From positions 1-64,000 of the forward strand of contig VENA01000058.1 of NCBI GenBank assembly GCA_009711785.1: 64,000 nt of DNA. Direction: 5' to 3'. Shown one piece after another: positions 55,703-63,805 of the stretch (position 1 is the stretch's first letter; each line of letters starts with the position of its first letter). The translations under genes and the position numbers were made by a program. The notes beneath the pieces were generated by a model. The model was not told where the DNA came from. It saw only the letters and a list, made by a program, of their open reading frames with translations, and made no database searches. This stretch comes from Bacillota bacterium. Its GTDB lineage: Bacteria > Bacillota > Clostridia > Tissierellales > MES13.

Positions 55703-56065
55703 ATGATGTATACAAAGAAAAATGAAATCGCTAGGAAATACTATGCTGATTTAATATCTCTTAAAAGTATCGATAATAATGTATGCAAAAAAATATATGC
55801 AAAAACAAAAAAAATAGGAAAAGATGAGTTTATTAACAATTACCCAATTTCAACTTTAGGTATTATTAATTATAGAACCTTCTGGGAGATTTGCATGGAA
55901 TTAGAAATTGTTAATCATCCATATTATTATGATAGGAATAAATACAGCCCATTTGAATTAAAGCTTCATAATATATTATCCTCTCTCATTAATGACGGAA
56001 AAAACAGTAAATACTGCCATGATGATATAAAGAATTTATTAAATAAAGTAAAAATATGTGCATAG
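55703..56065 (+). CDS. hypothetical protein (120 residues)
   Basis: Not recognised. Soluble, Lys/Asn/Tyr-rich, mostly helical by composition, with no membrane helix, signal or known motif. AAGGAGGGG precedes two consecutive ATGs (55703 and 55706); the second has the better spacing. It has a good ribosome site and ends at a strong terminator, which supports real translation. Confidence 0.6.
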   Translation: MMYTKKNEIARKYYADLISLKSIDNNVCKKIYAKTKKIGKDEFINNYPISTLGIINYRTFWEICMELEIVNHPYYYDRNKYSPFELKLHNILSSLINDGKNSKYCHDDIKNLLNKVKICA

Positions 56066-56094
56066 AAAAACACAGGTTAGAACCTGTGTTTTAT
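56065..56094. terminator. bidirectional terminator (hypothetical gene / cupin)
   Basis: Stem AAAACACAGGTT/AACCTGTGTTTT at 56067-56092 with a two-base gap. Confidence 0.88.
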
Positions 56095-56438
56095 TTGTGT
56101 CCTTCCTTTGGAACAATACAAATGAATTTAAAATTATCTTCACTAGTATTTTTAAATTGATGCATTTTTCCCGATGGTACATAGGCAAATGACCCTGCTT
56201 TAAGCTTATGATATTCTCCTTCTAAAAAAAGAGTTCCCTTTCCTTCAACAATATAATTTATATGTGGCCACGGATGATTATGCCTTGGAGTGTGTCCATC
56301 TTTTTCTAATTCAAATATACGCATAGCATGACTATCCCAGCCTTCATTAGGTGTTATAAGAGCTTTCATTACTGTATTTTTCACTTCTTGGTTTTCAATT
56401 TTTACACCTTTAACTTCATTTTCATGAGAAACTATCAT
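56091..56438 (-). CDS. single-domain cupin protein
   Basis: A 115-residue cupin. Motif 1 is HTPRHNHPWPHINYIVEGKG with the usual His ligands and Glu; motif 2 is SGKMHQFKN with the final His. The fold binds a divalent metal; many members bind sugars or act as small isomerases or dioxygenases. Start ATG after AGGAGGAG. Monocistronic; no pathway context. Confidence 0.85.
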   Translation of the reverse strand: MIVSHENEVKGVKIENQEVKNTVMKALITPNEGWDSHAMRIFELEKDGHTPRHNHPWPHINYIVEGKGTLFLEGEYHKLKAGSFAYVPSGKMHQFKNTSEDNFKFICIVPKEGHK

Positions 56439-56556
56439 ATAATCTCCTCCTAAAATTATCTTTATTTAATTATTATATAATACTTTCCTTCTCATTCATA
56501 ATTAATTATTTAAATTAGTATGGTTATACTAATATTTAATAAATCAAAAATTTATT

Positions 56557-56585
56557 TTGATACCCGAAATAATTAATGATATAAT
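56557..56585 (+). promoter_or_regulatory. SigA promoter of the MATE gene
   Basis: TTGATA (56557-56562), 17-base spacer, TATAAT (56580-56585), 33 bases before the start codon. Confidence 0.7.
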
Positions 56586-56617
56586 TTATTTAGTTAAATG
56601 ATTCAAGGAGGATTATA

Positions 56618-57997
56618 ATGGATTACTCAGAAAAAAGGGACCTTATATTAAATGGTAAAATGTATAAGGTTTTATTGATTTTATCAGGTCCCATAATGCT
56701 TAATAATTTAATACAAACTATATATAACCTTACAGATACATACTTTGTAAGTATCCTTGGTGATACAGAAGTTGCTGCAATCGGATTTATTTGGCCTGTT
56801 ATATTCTTTATGATATCTATAGGCCTCGGTGTTTCTATTGCAGGTACTGCATTGATTTCTCAATATACAGGCTCCCATGATTTAGAAAGTTCAAAAGATG
56901 TAGCAGGCCAAGTAATTTCTTTTTCTTTCTTATTTTCTTTAATTTTAGGTATACTAGGTGCCATATTTGCCCCATTAATTGTTAAATTAATGGGTGGAGA
57001 AGGTGAATTATATACATTAGCAAGCTCTTTTTTAAGAATAATTTTTATAGGCATGCCAGCGATGTTTACATACTTTGCCTTTAACTCTATAAAACAAGGT
57101 CAAGGTGATACAGTTACACCTATGAAGTATAGTGCTTTATCGGTAGGTCTTAATATCTTACTTGATCCTATATTTATATTTGTTTTTGATTTCGGTATTA
57201 AAGGAGCTGCTATAGCGACTGTTTTAGCTAGAGGTACTTTTTCTATATATGCAGTTTATACTCTCTTTTTAAAGGGAGATGGTATTACACTTAAATTAAG
57301 ACATTTAAAATTAAAGAAAAAATTATTAAAAAAAATAATTAGTGTTGGTCTTCCTTCCTCCATTGGACAATCAACTGCTGCTTTAGGTTTTATTGTATTA
57401 AATATATTTGTATATTCCTTTGGAGAATATGTAATGAATGCTTTTACTCTAGGCAATAGAATTAATTCTCTTATTTTAATGCCTGCCATGGGCATAGGTA
57501 ATGCACTTGCTACAATAGTTGGTCAAAACCTAGGAGCTAATGATATCAAAAGAGCAAAAAAAGCTGTAAAAACAAGTGCTTTATTATCAACTATAGCTTT
57601 AGTTTTAGGAGGTAGCATAATATTTTATTTTGCAAGGGATGTTATTGATATATTTACCGATAGTGAAAAAATATTAAACCAAGCATCCTTTTATTTAAGA
57701 CTTATATCAGCATCATTACCATTAATGGGTTTTTTTCAAGTTTTTATTGGTACATTCCAAGGCTCAGGACACACAGTCTCTGCCATGGTCATAATGATGG
57801 GAAGACTTTGGTTTTTCAGAATACCTCTTATAATTATTTTTAAAAACTTTACTAATTTAGGCTCTAAGTCAGTATGGTTTGCCATGATATCAAGTAATGC
57901 ATTAATTTGTTTAGTAGGACTTGGAATTTATTTAACAGGTAGATGGCAAACTAAGATAGTAAAAGATAGCAGTGAAGATTTTAAGTTAGATAAATAA
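56618..57997 (+). CDS. MATE-family multidrug/sodium efflux transporter
   Basis: A 459-residue protein with about 12 membrane helices in two related halves. N-terminal PIMLNNLIQTIYNLTDTYFV and the matching second-half GLPSSIGQSTAALGFIVLN with GNALATIVGQNLGAND are typical of the NorM/DinF-type MATE family. Export of cationic compounds by Na+ or H+ antiport is expected. Start ATG after AAGGAGG. Monocistronic. The substrate is unknown. Confidence 0.9.
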   Translation: MDYSEKRDLILNGKMYKVLLILSGPIMLNNLIQTIYNLTDTYFVSILGDTEVAAIGFIWPVIFFMISIGLGVSIAGTALISQYTGSHDLESSKDVAGQVISFSFLFSLILGILGAIFAPLIVKLMGGEGELYTLASSFLRIIFIGMPAMFTYFAFNSIKQGQGDTVTPMKYSALSVGLNILLDPIFIFVFDFGIKGAAIATVLARGTFSIYAVYTLFLKGDGITLKLRHLKLKKKLLKKIISVGLPSSIGQSTAALGFIVLNIFVYSFGEYVMNAFTLGNRINSLILMPAMGIGNALATIVGQNLGANDIKRAKKAVKTSALLSTIALVLGGSIIFYFARDVIDIFTDSEKILNQASFYLRLISASLPLMGFFQVFIGTFQGSGHTVSAMVIMMGRLWFFRIPLIIIFKNFTNLGSKSVWFAMISSNALICLVGLGIYLTGRWQTKIVKDSSEDFKLDK

Positions 57998-58024
57998 AAA
58001 AGACCCTTAGTAGGGTCATTTTTA
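57994..58024. terminator. bidirectional terminator (MATE / lipoprotein)
   Basis: Stem GACCCT/AGGGTC at 58002-58017 with A- and T-runs outside. Confidence 0.78.
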
Positions 58025-59035
58025 TTGTCCTGGAATTGATGGCATAAATTGATTTGCTAATTCTTCTATTTTTATCGAATTCTCTTCGTTTAAATCTGGG
58101 AACTTAACATCTACAGGTTCATTTATCCCCCATGTATTACTTGTACCCTTTAAAGATAGTGACATAGCTTGTCCACTTTCTTTATCATTCATATTATATT
58201 TTATATCAAAATCAACTTTTCTTGTATGATAATCTTTATCTATACTATATGTTAAATTTAACTTTTCAAAGGTTACCAACTCGTCTAGTTCACTAAAATT
58301 ATTATTAAATTCTTTTTTAATTTCTTCTAGTTTTTTCTCTATTTCTTCCTCAGTTGGCTCTATACCCTCTGTTATTAATTGTTGTTTAATACTTGGATAC
58401 ATGGATTTTTTCAAGCTATCATTTTCTAGTAACATTGGTACTATTTTCTTCATTAAATCCTTTATATCTTTATCTTTAAATTTCATACTAATCTCTGTAA
58501 CCTTTATATCCCCATTTTCAGTTTTTAAAATTACATCATCCTTCTTTTGAAGTTTCTCATCATCTATAAAATCCATAGTAACCTTAAATAACTTCTTTGA
58601 TAATTTAATTCTCTCTTCTTTGTTATTAAGCTCTTCTTCGTTGTTTATAACTCCATTGATTAACACATATTTAGGTATCATGGGTAATTTTACTACAGAT
58701 TTTTCTGGAGTTACATACATTTTAGCTTTATATGACATTCCACCTAAATCGATTCCCATTTCTCCGACAGTTGACATCCTTTCAGAATCTGTTTCAAATT
58801 CACCCTTTAATTTTATATTATTTAACATTTGTATAAAGGGCATCATACTCGGGTCTGTATTTTCCATTTCAAAATTTAATACCATTTCAAAATCTTGTTT
58901 TGCTGATTTTACCTTTATTGATTCTTCCATATTCTTTTCAAGGATTTCTTTTGGGGATTCATTTCCACATCCTGACAACATACTCATTAATAGTATTAAT
59001 AATACACCTACAGATATAATTTTTTTATTCTTCAT
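58022..59035 (-). CDS. hypothetical lipoprotein, DUF6612/LolA-like
   Basis: Secreted lipoprotein of 337 residues. The signal peptide ends in the lipobox LSGC (Cys23). The remainder is hydrophilic, with alternating strands such as QDFEMVLNFEME, KLKGEFETDSERM and LTYSIDKDYHTRKVDFDI that resemble the LolA/DUF6612-type half-barrel of Firmicutes. An acidic coiled-coil (TEEEIEKKLEEIKKEFNN) interrupts it. The ribosome site is weak (CCGGGAAC). Monocistronic, function unknown. Confidence 0.72.
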   Translation of the reverse strand: MKNKKIISVGVLLILLMSMLSGCGNESPKEILEKNMEESIKVKSAKQDFEMVLNFEMENTDPSMMPFIQMLNNIKLKGEFETDSERMSTVGEMGIDLGGMSYKAKMYVTPEKSVVKLPMIPKYVLINGVINNEEELNNKEERIKLSKKLFKVTMDFIDDEKLQKKDDVILKTENGDIKVTEISMKFKDKDIKDLMKKIVPMLLENDSLKKSMYPSIKQQLITEGIEPTEEEIEKKLEEIKKEFNNNFSELDELVTFEKLNLTYSIDKDYHTRKVDFDIKYNMNDKESGQAMSLSLKGTSNTWGINEPVDVKFPDLNEENSIKIEELANQFMPSIPGQ

Positions 59036-59153
59036 TTGTTCCCGGTTATAATTTTATATATAATAACCAGTTCCTCCTTTAGTTTTATTTTTTAAGACTA
59101 TCTATAATTATAGTATCATTTCATAATACATCAATATAGTTGAATATATTACA

Positions 59154-59191
59154 AAAAATACTAAAGACTACCAATAAAATATGGTAGTCCA
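59154..59191 (-). terminator. terminator of the RNA methyltransferase gene
   Basis: Stem GACTACCA/TGGTAGTC at 59166-59189, followed on the minus strand by TTTAGTATTTTTT. Confidence 0.75.
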
Positions 59192-59216
59192 AATAAATAT
59201 ATAAAATTAATATTTT

Positions 59217-60353
59217 TTACTTCTTAGGTGGTCTCGGACCATAATACTGATAATAATCAACTTTGATTCTTCCATTGTATAACTTTCTTCTTTTATCTGC
59301 TTTTGAGCCATAAATCCTTTCGAAATCTTCATTAGATGTCAATATATATTTTGACCATGTCTTTAATCTTTTTAATTTCTCACCCATTATTTCATAAAGA
59401 TCTTCAACTTCCTTTTCCCCTCCTAATCTTTCACCATATGGAGGATTGCATATTAAAATCCCATAATTATCACTTAAATTAAGCTTTTTAAAATCCTGTA
59501 CTTTAAAGTCTATACATTCATCAACTCCTGCATTAAAAGAATTCTCTTTAGCAACTTTTATAGCTTTATGATTAATATCAGTAGCAAAAATCTCAAGTTT
59601 TTCCTCTTGTCTAATAGACTTTAATGCATTTACCCTTTCTTCTTTCCAAACTTTTTTACCTATACGTGGCCATTTTTCTGAAGCAAAGTTTCTATTAAGT
59701 CCTGGAGCAATATTTTTTCCAATCATAGCTGCTTCTATAGGAATCGTTCCTGAACCACAGAATGGGTCTAATAATATTCTATCCTTATTAAAAAAGCTTA
59801 ATTGTATCATAGCAGCTGCTAAAGTTTCTTTTAAAGGAGCTTTAATTGCATTTTCTCTATAGCCTCTTTTATGTAATCCTACACCACTAGTATCAATTGT
59901 TAATGTTGCTGTATCCTTTAATAAAGCAACTTGTATAGTAAACTCTGGGCCATCTTCTTTAAACCACTCTGTATTATACTTTTTCTTTAATTTTTCTACA
60001 ACTGCTTTTTTTACTATAGATTGACAATCTGGAACACTATATAATTTTGATTTTATAGATTTTCCTGTAACAGTAAATTTACCATTTTCAGTTATCCATT
60101 CTCCCCATGGTAAAGCCTTTGTTTTTTCAAATAACTCTTCAAAGGAGAAAGCTTTGAATTCTCCTAACTTAAGTAAAACTCTATCTGCTGATCTAAGCCA
60201 TAAATTAGCCCTTGCTATAGCTGATTCGTCGCCTTTAAAGGTTACCTTCCCATTTTCCACTTTGACGTCTTTATAACCTAAATTTTGGACTTCTCTTTTT
60301 ACTACAGCTTCTAATCCAAATGTTGTTGTTGCTATTAATTCTAAATTATACAT
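59217..60353 (-). CDS. THUMP-domain class I RNA methyltransferase (RlmL/YpsC-like)
   Basis: A 378-residue SAM-dependent methyltransferase. N-terminal THUMP domain (about 50-160) for RNA binding; then SAM motif LLDPFCGSGTIPIEAAMIG and catalytic motif ILICNPPYGERLG, characteristic of N2-guanine methyltransferases of the RlmL N-terminal half. 23S rRNA G2445 is the expected target. Start ATG after AGGAGAGG. Monocistronic. Confidence 0.9.
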   Translation of the reverse strand: MYNLELIATTTFGLEAVVKREVQNLGYKDVKVENGKVTFKGDESAIARANLWLRSADRVLLKLGEFKAFSFEELFEKTKALPWGEWITENGKFTVTGKSIKSKLYSVPDCQSIVKKAVVEKLKKKYNTEWFKEDGPEFTIQVALLKDTATLTIDTSGVGLHKRGYRENAIKAPLKETLAAAMIQLSFFNKDRILLDPFCGSGTIPIEAAMIGKNIAPGLNRNFASEKWPRIGKKVWKEERVNALKSIRQEEKLEIFATDINHKAIKVAKENSFNAGVDECIDFKVQDFKKLNLSDNYGILICNPPYGERLGGEKEVEDLYEIMGEKLKRLKTWSKYILTSNEDFERIYGSKADKRRKLYNGRIKVDYYQYYGPRPPKK

Positions 60354-60649
60354 CTTACCTCTCCTAAAATTTATTTAATATTTTTACTACATTACCTTCT
60401 ATTTTATAACTTTTAATAAATTATATTATTATTTTTAGTTTCCCTATATTTAATTTCCATATACTTATTATAACATGATATATGTATGTTGTAGACTGAG
60501 ATAATAATTTATTTTTCATCTCTACCAATCTAATCAATAAGCTTATTACAGGTTATTTTAACAAACTTTTTAAAATTTATCTAATATTTTGTGTTTAACA
60601 TATACTATAGGGGTATAAATTTATTAACAAAACAATTGGAGGGATTAAA
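60354..60649. other. AT-rich intergenic region between divergent genes
   Basis: About 300 bases with no ORF, RNA gene or strong structure that I can see. It must hold the promoters of both flanking genes, but neither shows near-consensus hexamers at good spacing. Confidence 0.5.
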
Positions 60650-61024
60650 GTGAAAAGCATAAAAGAATATTTACAAACTGGAGATTTTAAAGGTGAAAAA
60701 CACGTTCCTGTTATACACATTGATGATGAAATTAACGCTGATGAAATGGTTGAGTTAAAGGTTTCAATCGGTGATGAGATAGCTCATCCTAATACTTTAG
60801 AACATCATATATCATGGATTAAAGTTTTCTTTATACCTAAAGAAGGTAAATTTCCTATAGAAATAGGTACTTTTAATTTTACAGCCCATGGTGAAGGTAA
60901 TATATTTAATAAGCCTTCTGTATCAACAAACTTTAAAACAACAAAGCCAGGTAGCATACATGTAATTAGTTACTGTAATTTACACGGTCTTTGGGAAAAT
61001 AATAAAGAAATAAAAGTAAAATAA
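60650..61024 (+). CDS. superoxide reductase, neelaredoxin type (class II desulfoferrodoxin)
   Basis: Reduces superoxide to peroxide without making oxygen, a defence of anaerobes. 124 residues. The non-haem Fe(His4Cys) site is complete: His18 (EKHVP), His46 and His52 (AHPNTLEHHI), Cys109 and His112 (SYCNLHGLW). The Lys in EKHVP is also conserved. There is no N-terminal desulforedoxin domain. Start GTG 60650 after GGAGGG. It needs an electron donor, usually rubredoxin, which is not in the window. Confidence 0.93.
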   Translation: MKSIKEYLQTGDFKGEKHVPVIHIDDEINADEMVELKVSIGDEIAHPNTLEHHISWIKVFFIPKEGKFPIEIGTFNFTAHGEGNIFNKPSVSTNFKTTKPGSIHVISYCNLHGLWENNKEIKVK

Positions 61025-61047
61025 AAAGTGGCTTAAGCCACTTTTTT
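61022..61047. terminator. bidirectional terminator (superoxide reductase / DUF881)
   Basis: Perfect palindrome at 61023-61046 centred on GGCTTAAGCC with A- and T-runs. Confidence 0.88.
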
Positions 61048-61777
61048 ATTGATTAAATATACTATCTACAGGTTTTGCATATTTAAATTCCTTAATTTCA
61101 TTATATTTAGGTAATAATACATCTTTCTCTTTACTTATATGAACTTCATATTCTTTATACATTAACTCCTGTATTAATCCAATATTAATAAGTTGAGATT
61201 TAAGTTCATCTGGGTCACCAACTGCCTTTATTTCAAAGGGAGGATTTATTGAATAATCATTAAATTTTATATTGTTTCCCTCTTTTAACACTTCAGCAAA
61301 GGGTGTATATCTAATCCCATTTATGGAAATTCCTTCTGCTCCAGCTCCATTTAATGTACTTATTATTTCAAGTAAATAATCATAATTAGCAACTAAAAAA
61401 CTAATATCTTGTCCATAGGTCTCTTCCATTTTAGGATCATCTAACTTAAATATGATACCTGGGCCATGAGCTTTTTCATAACCAGCATATATTTTATATT
61501 TTGATATTTCATTAGATAATATGTTTACATATCTATTTTTCTCTGATACTTTTTTCTCTTCTTTTAAAATTTCACTTTCGATTTCATTTAATTTAGATGA
61601 AAGTTTTTCTTTTTCTTCATTTAAGTTTTCTATTTTAGAAATAAGTTCCTTTGATTTAGTAGTAGGTAATGAACCCTTTCCTACAACCTTATCCACTGTA
61701 TTAAACTGAATTGAAAGAATAATTCCTAATAATGCACATATAAAAGCTATTGCTAATTTATCATTAATCTTTTTCAT
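61046..61777 (-). CDS. DUF881 family membrane-anchored protein
   Basis: A 243-residue protein with one N-terminal helix (about 7-24), a coiled coil (about 40-90) and an extracytoplasmic DUF881 domain. Conserved pieces are GPGIIFKLDD, VANYDYLLEIISTLNGAGAE, GISINGIRY and NPPFEIKAVGDPDELKS. DUF881 proteins are often encoded near division genes and have no assigned activity. Start ATG after AGGAGGAC. Confidence 0.85.
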   Translation of the reverse strand: MKKINDKLAIAFICALLGIILSIQFNTVDKVVGKGSLPTTKSKELISKIENLNEEKEKLSSKLNEIESEILKEEKKVSEKNRYVNILSNEISKYKIYAGYEKAHGPGIIFKLDDPKMEETYGQDISFLVANYDYLLEIISTLNGAGAEGISINGIRYTPFAEVLKEGNNIKFNDYSINPPFEIKAVGDPDELKSQLINIGLIQELMYKEYEVHISKEKDVLLPKYNEIKEFKYAKPVDSIFNQ

Positions 61778-61901
61778 TATTGTCCTCCTAAAAGTAACAT
61801 CCTACTTATTATTTAAATTTTATAATAAATTATACCAATTTTCAATTTAGTTTTCTAATTTATTAAATAGTTAGTTATTTGGTTATAATAATATTATACC
61901 C

Positions 61902-61930
61902 TTGACATGATAGAAAACATATAATATTAT
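61902..61930 (+). promoter_or_regulatory. SigA promoter of the tyrS leader
   Basis: TTGACA (61902-61907), 17-base spacer, TATTAT (61925-61930); initiation about 61937, just before the T-box. Confidence 0.78.
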
Positions 61931-61950
61931 TATAAAAAACTATATTAAAC

Positions 61951-62160
61951 TATGAAAGAGATAGTAGCAATTTTTAGTTTTTACAGAGAGCAGACTGGTT
62001 GGTGAAAAGTTTGTAGCTAAAAATCAAGCGAATTACACTCTGGAGTTTCAATGTGAAAGCATTGCGATTATCACACGTTACAGTGATTCAAGGCATCTAT
62101 AGATGCAAATTAAGGTGGTACCACGGGTCTTCTCGTCCTTAGACGAGAAAGGCCCTTTTT
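61951..62160 (+). ncRNA. T-box riboswitch (tyrosine specifier)
   Basis: A transcription-attenuation leader sensing uncharged tRNA-Tyr. It contains the stem I GAAAGAGATAGTAGC-type start, a specifier codon TAC at 62034-62036 followed by A, and the conserved T-box AAGGTGGTACCACG (62112-62125), then a terminator. The T-box bases GGTGG pair with the tRNA acceptor end region when uncharged. It controls the tyrS gene immediately downstream. Confidence 0.93.
62125..62160 (+). terminator. T-box-controlled terminator of tyrS leader
   Basis: GGGTC-TTCTCGT / ACGAGAA-GGCCC stem ending in a T-run at 62156-62160; alternative pairing with the T-box sequence would form the antiterminator. Confidence 0.9.
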
Positions 62161-62183
62161 ATACTTTTTGGAGGTGGATAATT

Positions 62184-63410
62184 ATGTCTAATGTTTATGA
62201 TGTATTAGTAGAAAGAGGCTTTATTGAACAAGCAACCCACGAAGATGAAATAAAAGAACTTTTAAGTAAGAAAAAAGTAAAATTTTATATAGGATTTGAT
62301 CCTACTGCTGATAGCTTACATTTAGGACACTTTATACAAGTTATGGTGATGATGCATATGCAAAAGGCAGGTCATGTACCTATAGCCTTAGTAGGTGGAG
62401 GTACAGCTCAAGTTGGTGATCCGACTGGTAAAACAGAAATGCGTAAGATGTTAACAGAAGAAAAAATTAACAAAAATGCTGAAGGTATTAAAAATCAATT
62501 ATCTAAATTTATAAATATTAACGATGACAACGGCTATGTTGTTAATAATGCTGACTGGCTCAAAGGTTTAACTTATATTCCTTTTTTAAGAGAAATAGGA
62601 AGACATTTTTCAGTTAATAGAATGCTTACTGCTGAATGTTTTAAATCCCGTATGGAAAAGGGATTATCCTTTTTAGAATTTAACTATATGATAATGCAGT
62701 CTTATGACTTTTTAGAACTAAATAGAAGATATGACTGTAAACTTCAAATGGGTGGAAATGATCAATGGTCAAATATTTTAGGTGGTGTTGACTTAATAAG
62801 AAGAGTTGATGGAAATTCTGCTTATGGTTTAACTTTTAAACTATTAACAACAAGTGAAGGTAAAAAAATGGGTAAAACAGAATCCGGTGCTATCTGGATT
62901 GATAAAGAGAAAACATCACCCTACGATATGTATCAATACCTTAGAAATATCCAAGATGCTGATGTAGAAAATGCCCTATCTTTACTGACTTTCCTTCCTA
63001 TGGATGAAGTTAGAAGACTTAGTTCTTTAAAAGGAAAAGAGATTAATAAAGCAAAGGAAATCCTAGCTTATGAATTTACTAAAATTATTCATGGTGAAGA
63101 AGAAGCTAAAAAAGCTCAAAAGGCAGCTAAAGCTTTATTTAGTAACGGTGATACTAAAGCTAGTGTACCTTCTACTGACATTGATAAAGAAAAATTTGAA
63201 AATGGTATGGATATTTTAACTCTTTTAACAGAAATAGAACTTATTTCTTCAAAGGGAGAAGGTAGACGTCTTATTAAGCAAGGTGGTATATATGTGGAAG
63301 ATGAAAGAGTTACCGACTTTAGAAAAGAAATAACTGTTGATGATTTCACTGATGACAAACTTATGGTAAGAAGAGGTAAAAAAGTACACCATCAGATAAA
63401 CTTAATATAA
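62184..63410 (+). CDS. tyrS: tyrosyl-tRNA synthetase
   Basis: Charges tRNA-Tyr. 408 residues, class I. The HIGH motif is HLGH in [12 protein letters not shown]; the KMSKS motif reads KMGKT in [15 protein letters not shown]-terminal S4 domain (about 340-408, [19 protein letters not shown]) is present. The frame extends upstream to 62103 inside the T-box terminator; ATG 62184 after GGAGGTGG is the real start. Expression is set by the T-box. Confidence 0.97.
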   Translation: MSNVYDVLVERGFIEQATHEDEIKELLSKKKVKFYIGFDPTADSLHLGHFIQVMVMMHMQKAGHVPIALVGGGTAQVGDPTGKTEMRKMLTEEKINKNAEGIKNQLSKFININDDNGYVVNNADWLKGLTYIPFLREIGRHFSVNRMLTAECFKSRMEKGLSFLEFNYMIMQSYDFLELNRRYDCKLQMGGNDQWSNILGGVDLIRRVDGNSAYGLTFKLLTTSEGKKMGKTESGAIWIDKEKTSPYDMYQYLRNIQDADVENALSLLTFLPMDEVRRLSSLKGKEINKAKEILAYEFTKIIHGEEEAKKAQKAAKALFSNGDTKASVPSTDIDKEKFENGMDILTLLTEIELISSKGEGRRLIKQGGIYVEDERVTDFRKEITVDDFTDDKLMVRRGKKVHHQINLI

Positions 63411-63412
63411 TG

Positions 63413-63441
63413 ATAAAAGTGACCACTGTGGTCACTTTTAT
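63413..63441. terminator. bidirectional terminator (tyrS / small membrane protein)
   Basis: Stem AAAAGTGACCAC/GTGGTCACTTTT at 63415-63439 with one loop base. Confidence 0.85.
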
Positions 63442-63722
63442 TTATCTTCAATAAATAATTCTAATCCTCCAAACTTATTAGCTAATCCATTATATAAAAG
63501 TGCAAATAATGATCCAAAAGCTCCATAAAAAACTACTAATAATATTGGCATAAACATATATCCAACTCCTATAAATATAGCCATTGTTTCTTGAGTAATA
63601 AACCCTATAAACGTAGCTATACAACCTATTAAAACCATAATTATAGCAGGTATTAATGCAAAATAAATTAATATTTTAAATACGCTTTTTACATCTAACT
63701 TTTTTATCTCTATCCTTCTCAA
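63438..63722 (-). CDS. small membrane protein (DUF3566-like)
   Basis: A 94-residue protein: basic N terminus (RRIEIKKLDVKSVFKI), two long hydrophobic helices (about 18-42 and 48-78) separated by a short loop, and a short charged tail. The layout resembles the DUF3566 transmembrane domain seen in small Firmicute proteins, but the match is by pattern only. Start TTG 63722 after GGAGGAG. Function unknown. Confidence 0.65.
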   Translation of the reverse strand: MRRIEIKKLDVKSVFKILIYFALIPAIIMVLIGCIATFIGFITQETMAIFIGVGYMFMPILLVVFYGAFGSLFALLYNGLANKFGGLELFIEDK

Positions 63723-63777
63723 TATATCTCCTCCTTTTATTACACCTTAACATAATTAAAACCCATAGAAGTAAAGT

Positions 63778-63805
63778 AAAAGGTATGATAAAAATCATAC
63801 CTTTT
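63778..63805 (-). terminator. terminator overlapping the NUDIX gene stop
   Basis: Stem AAAGGTATGAT/ATCATACCTTT at 63779-63804 with a four-base loop; the stop codon lies in the arm. Confidence 0.78.

Noticed and set aside
60480-60520. PerR-like TTATAATAAGTATA motif near the superoxide reductase gene
   Set aside because: Only a partial match in very AT-rich DNA and not placed over a convincing promoter.
62103-62183. N-terminal extension of tyrS
   Set aside because: This stretch is the T-box terminator; a strong ribosome site precedes ATG 62184 and the family starts there.
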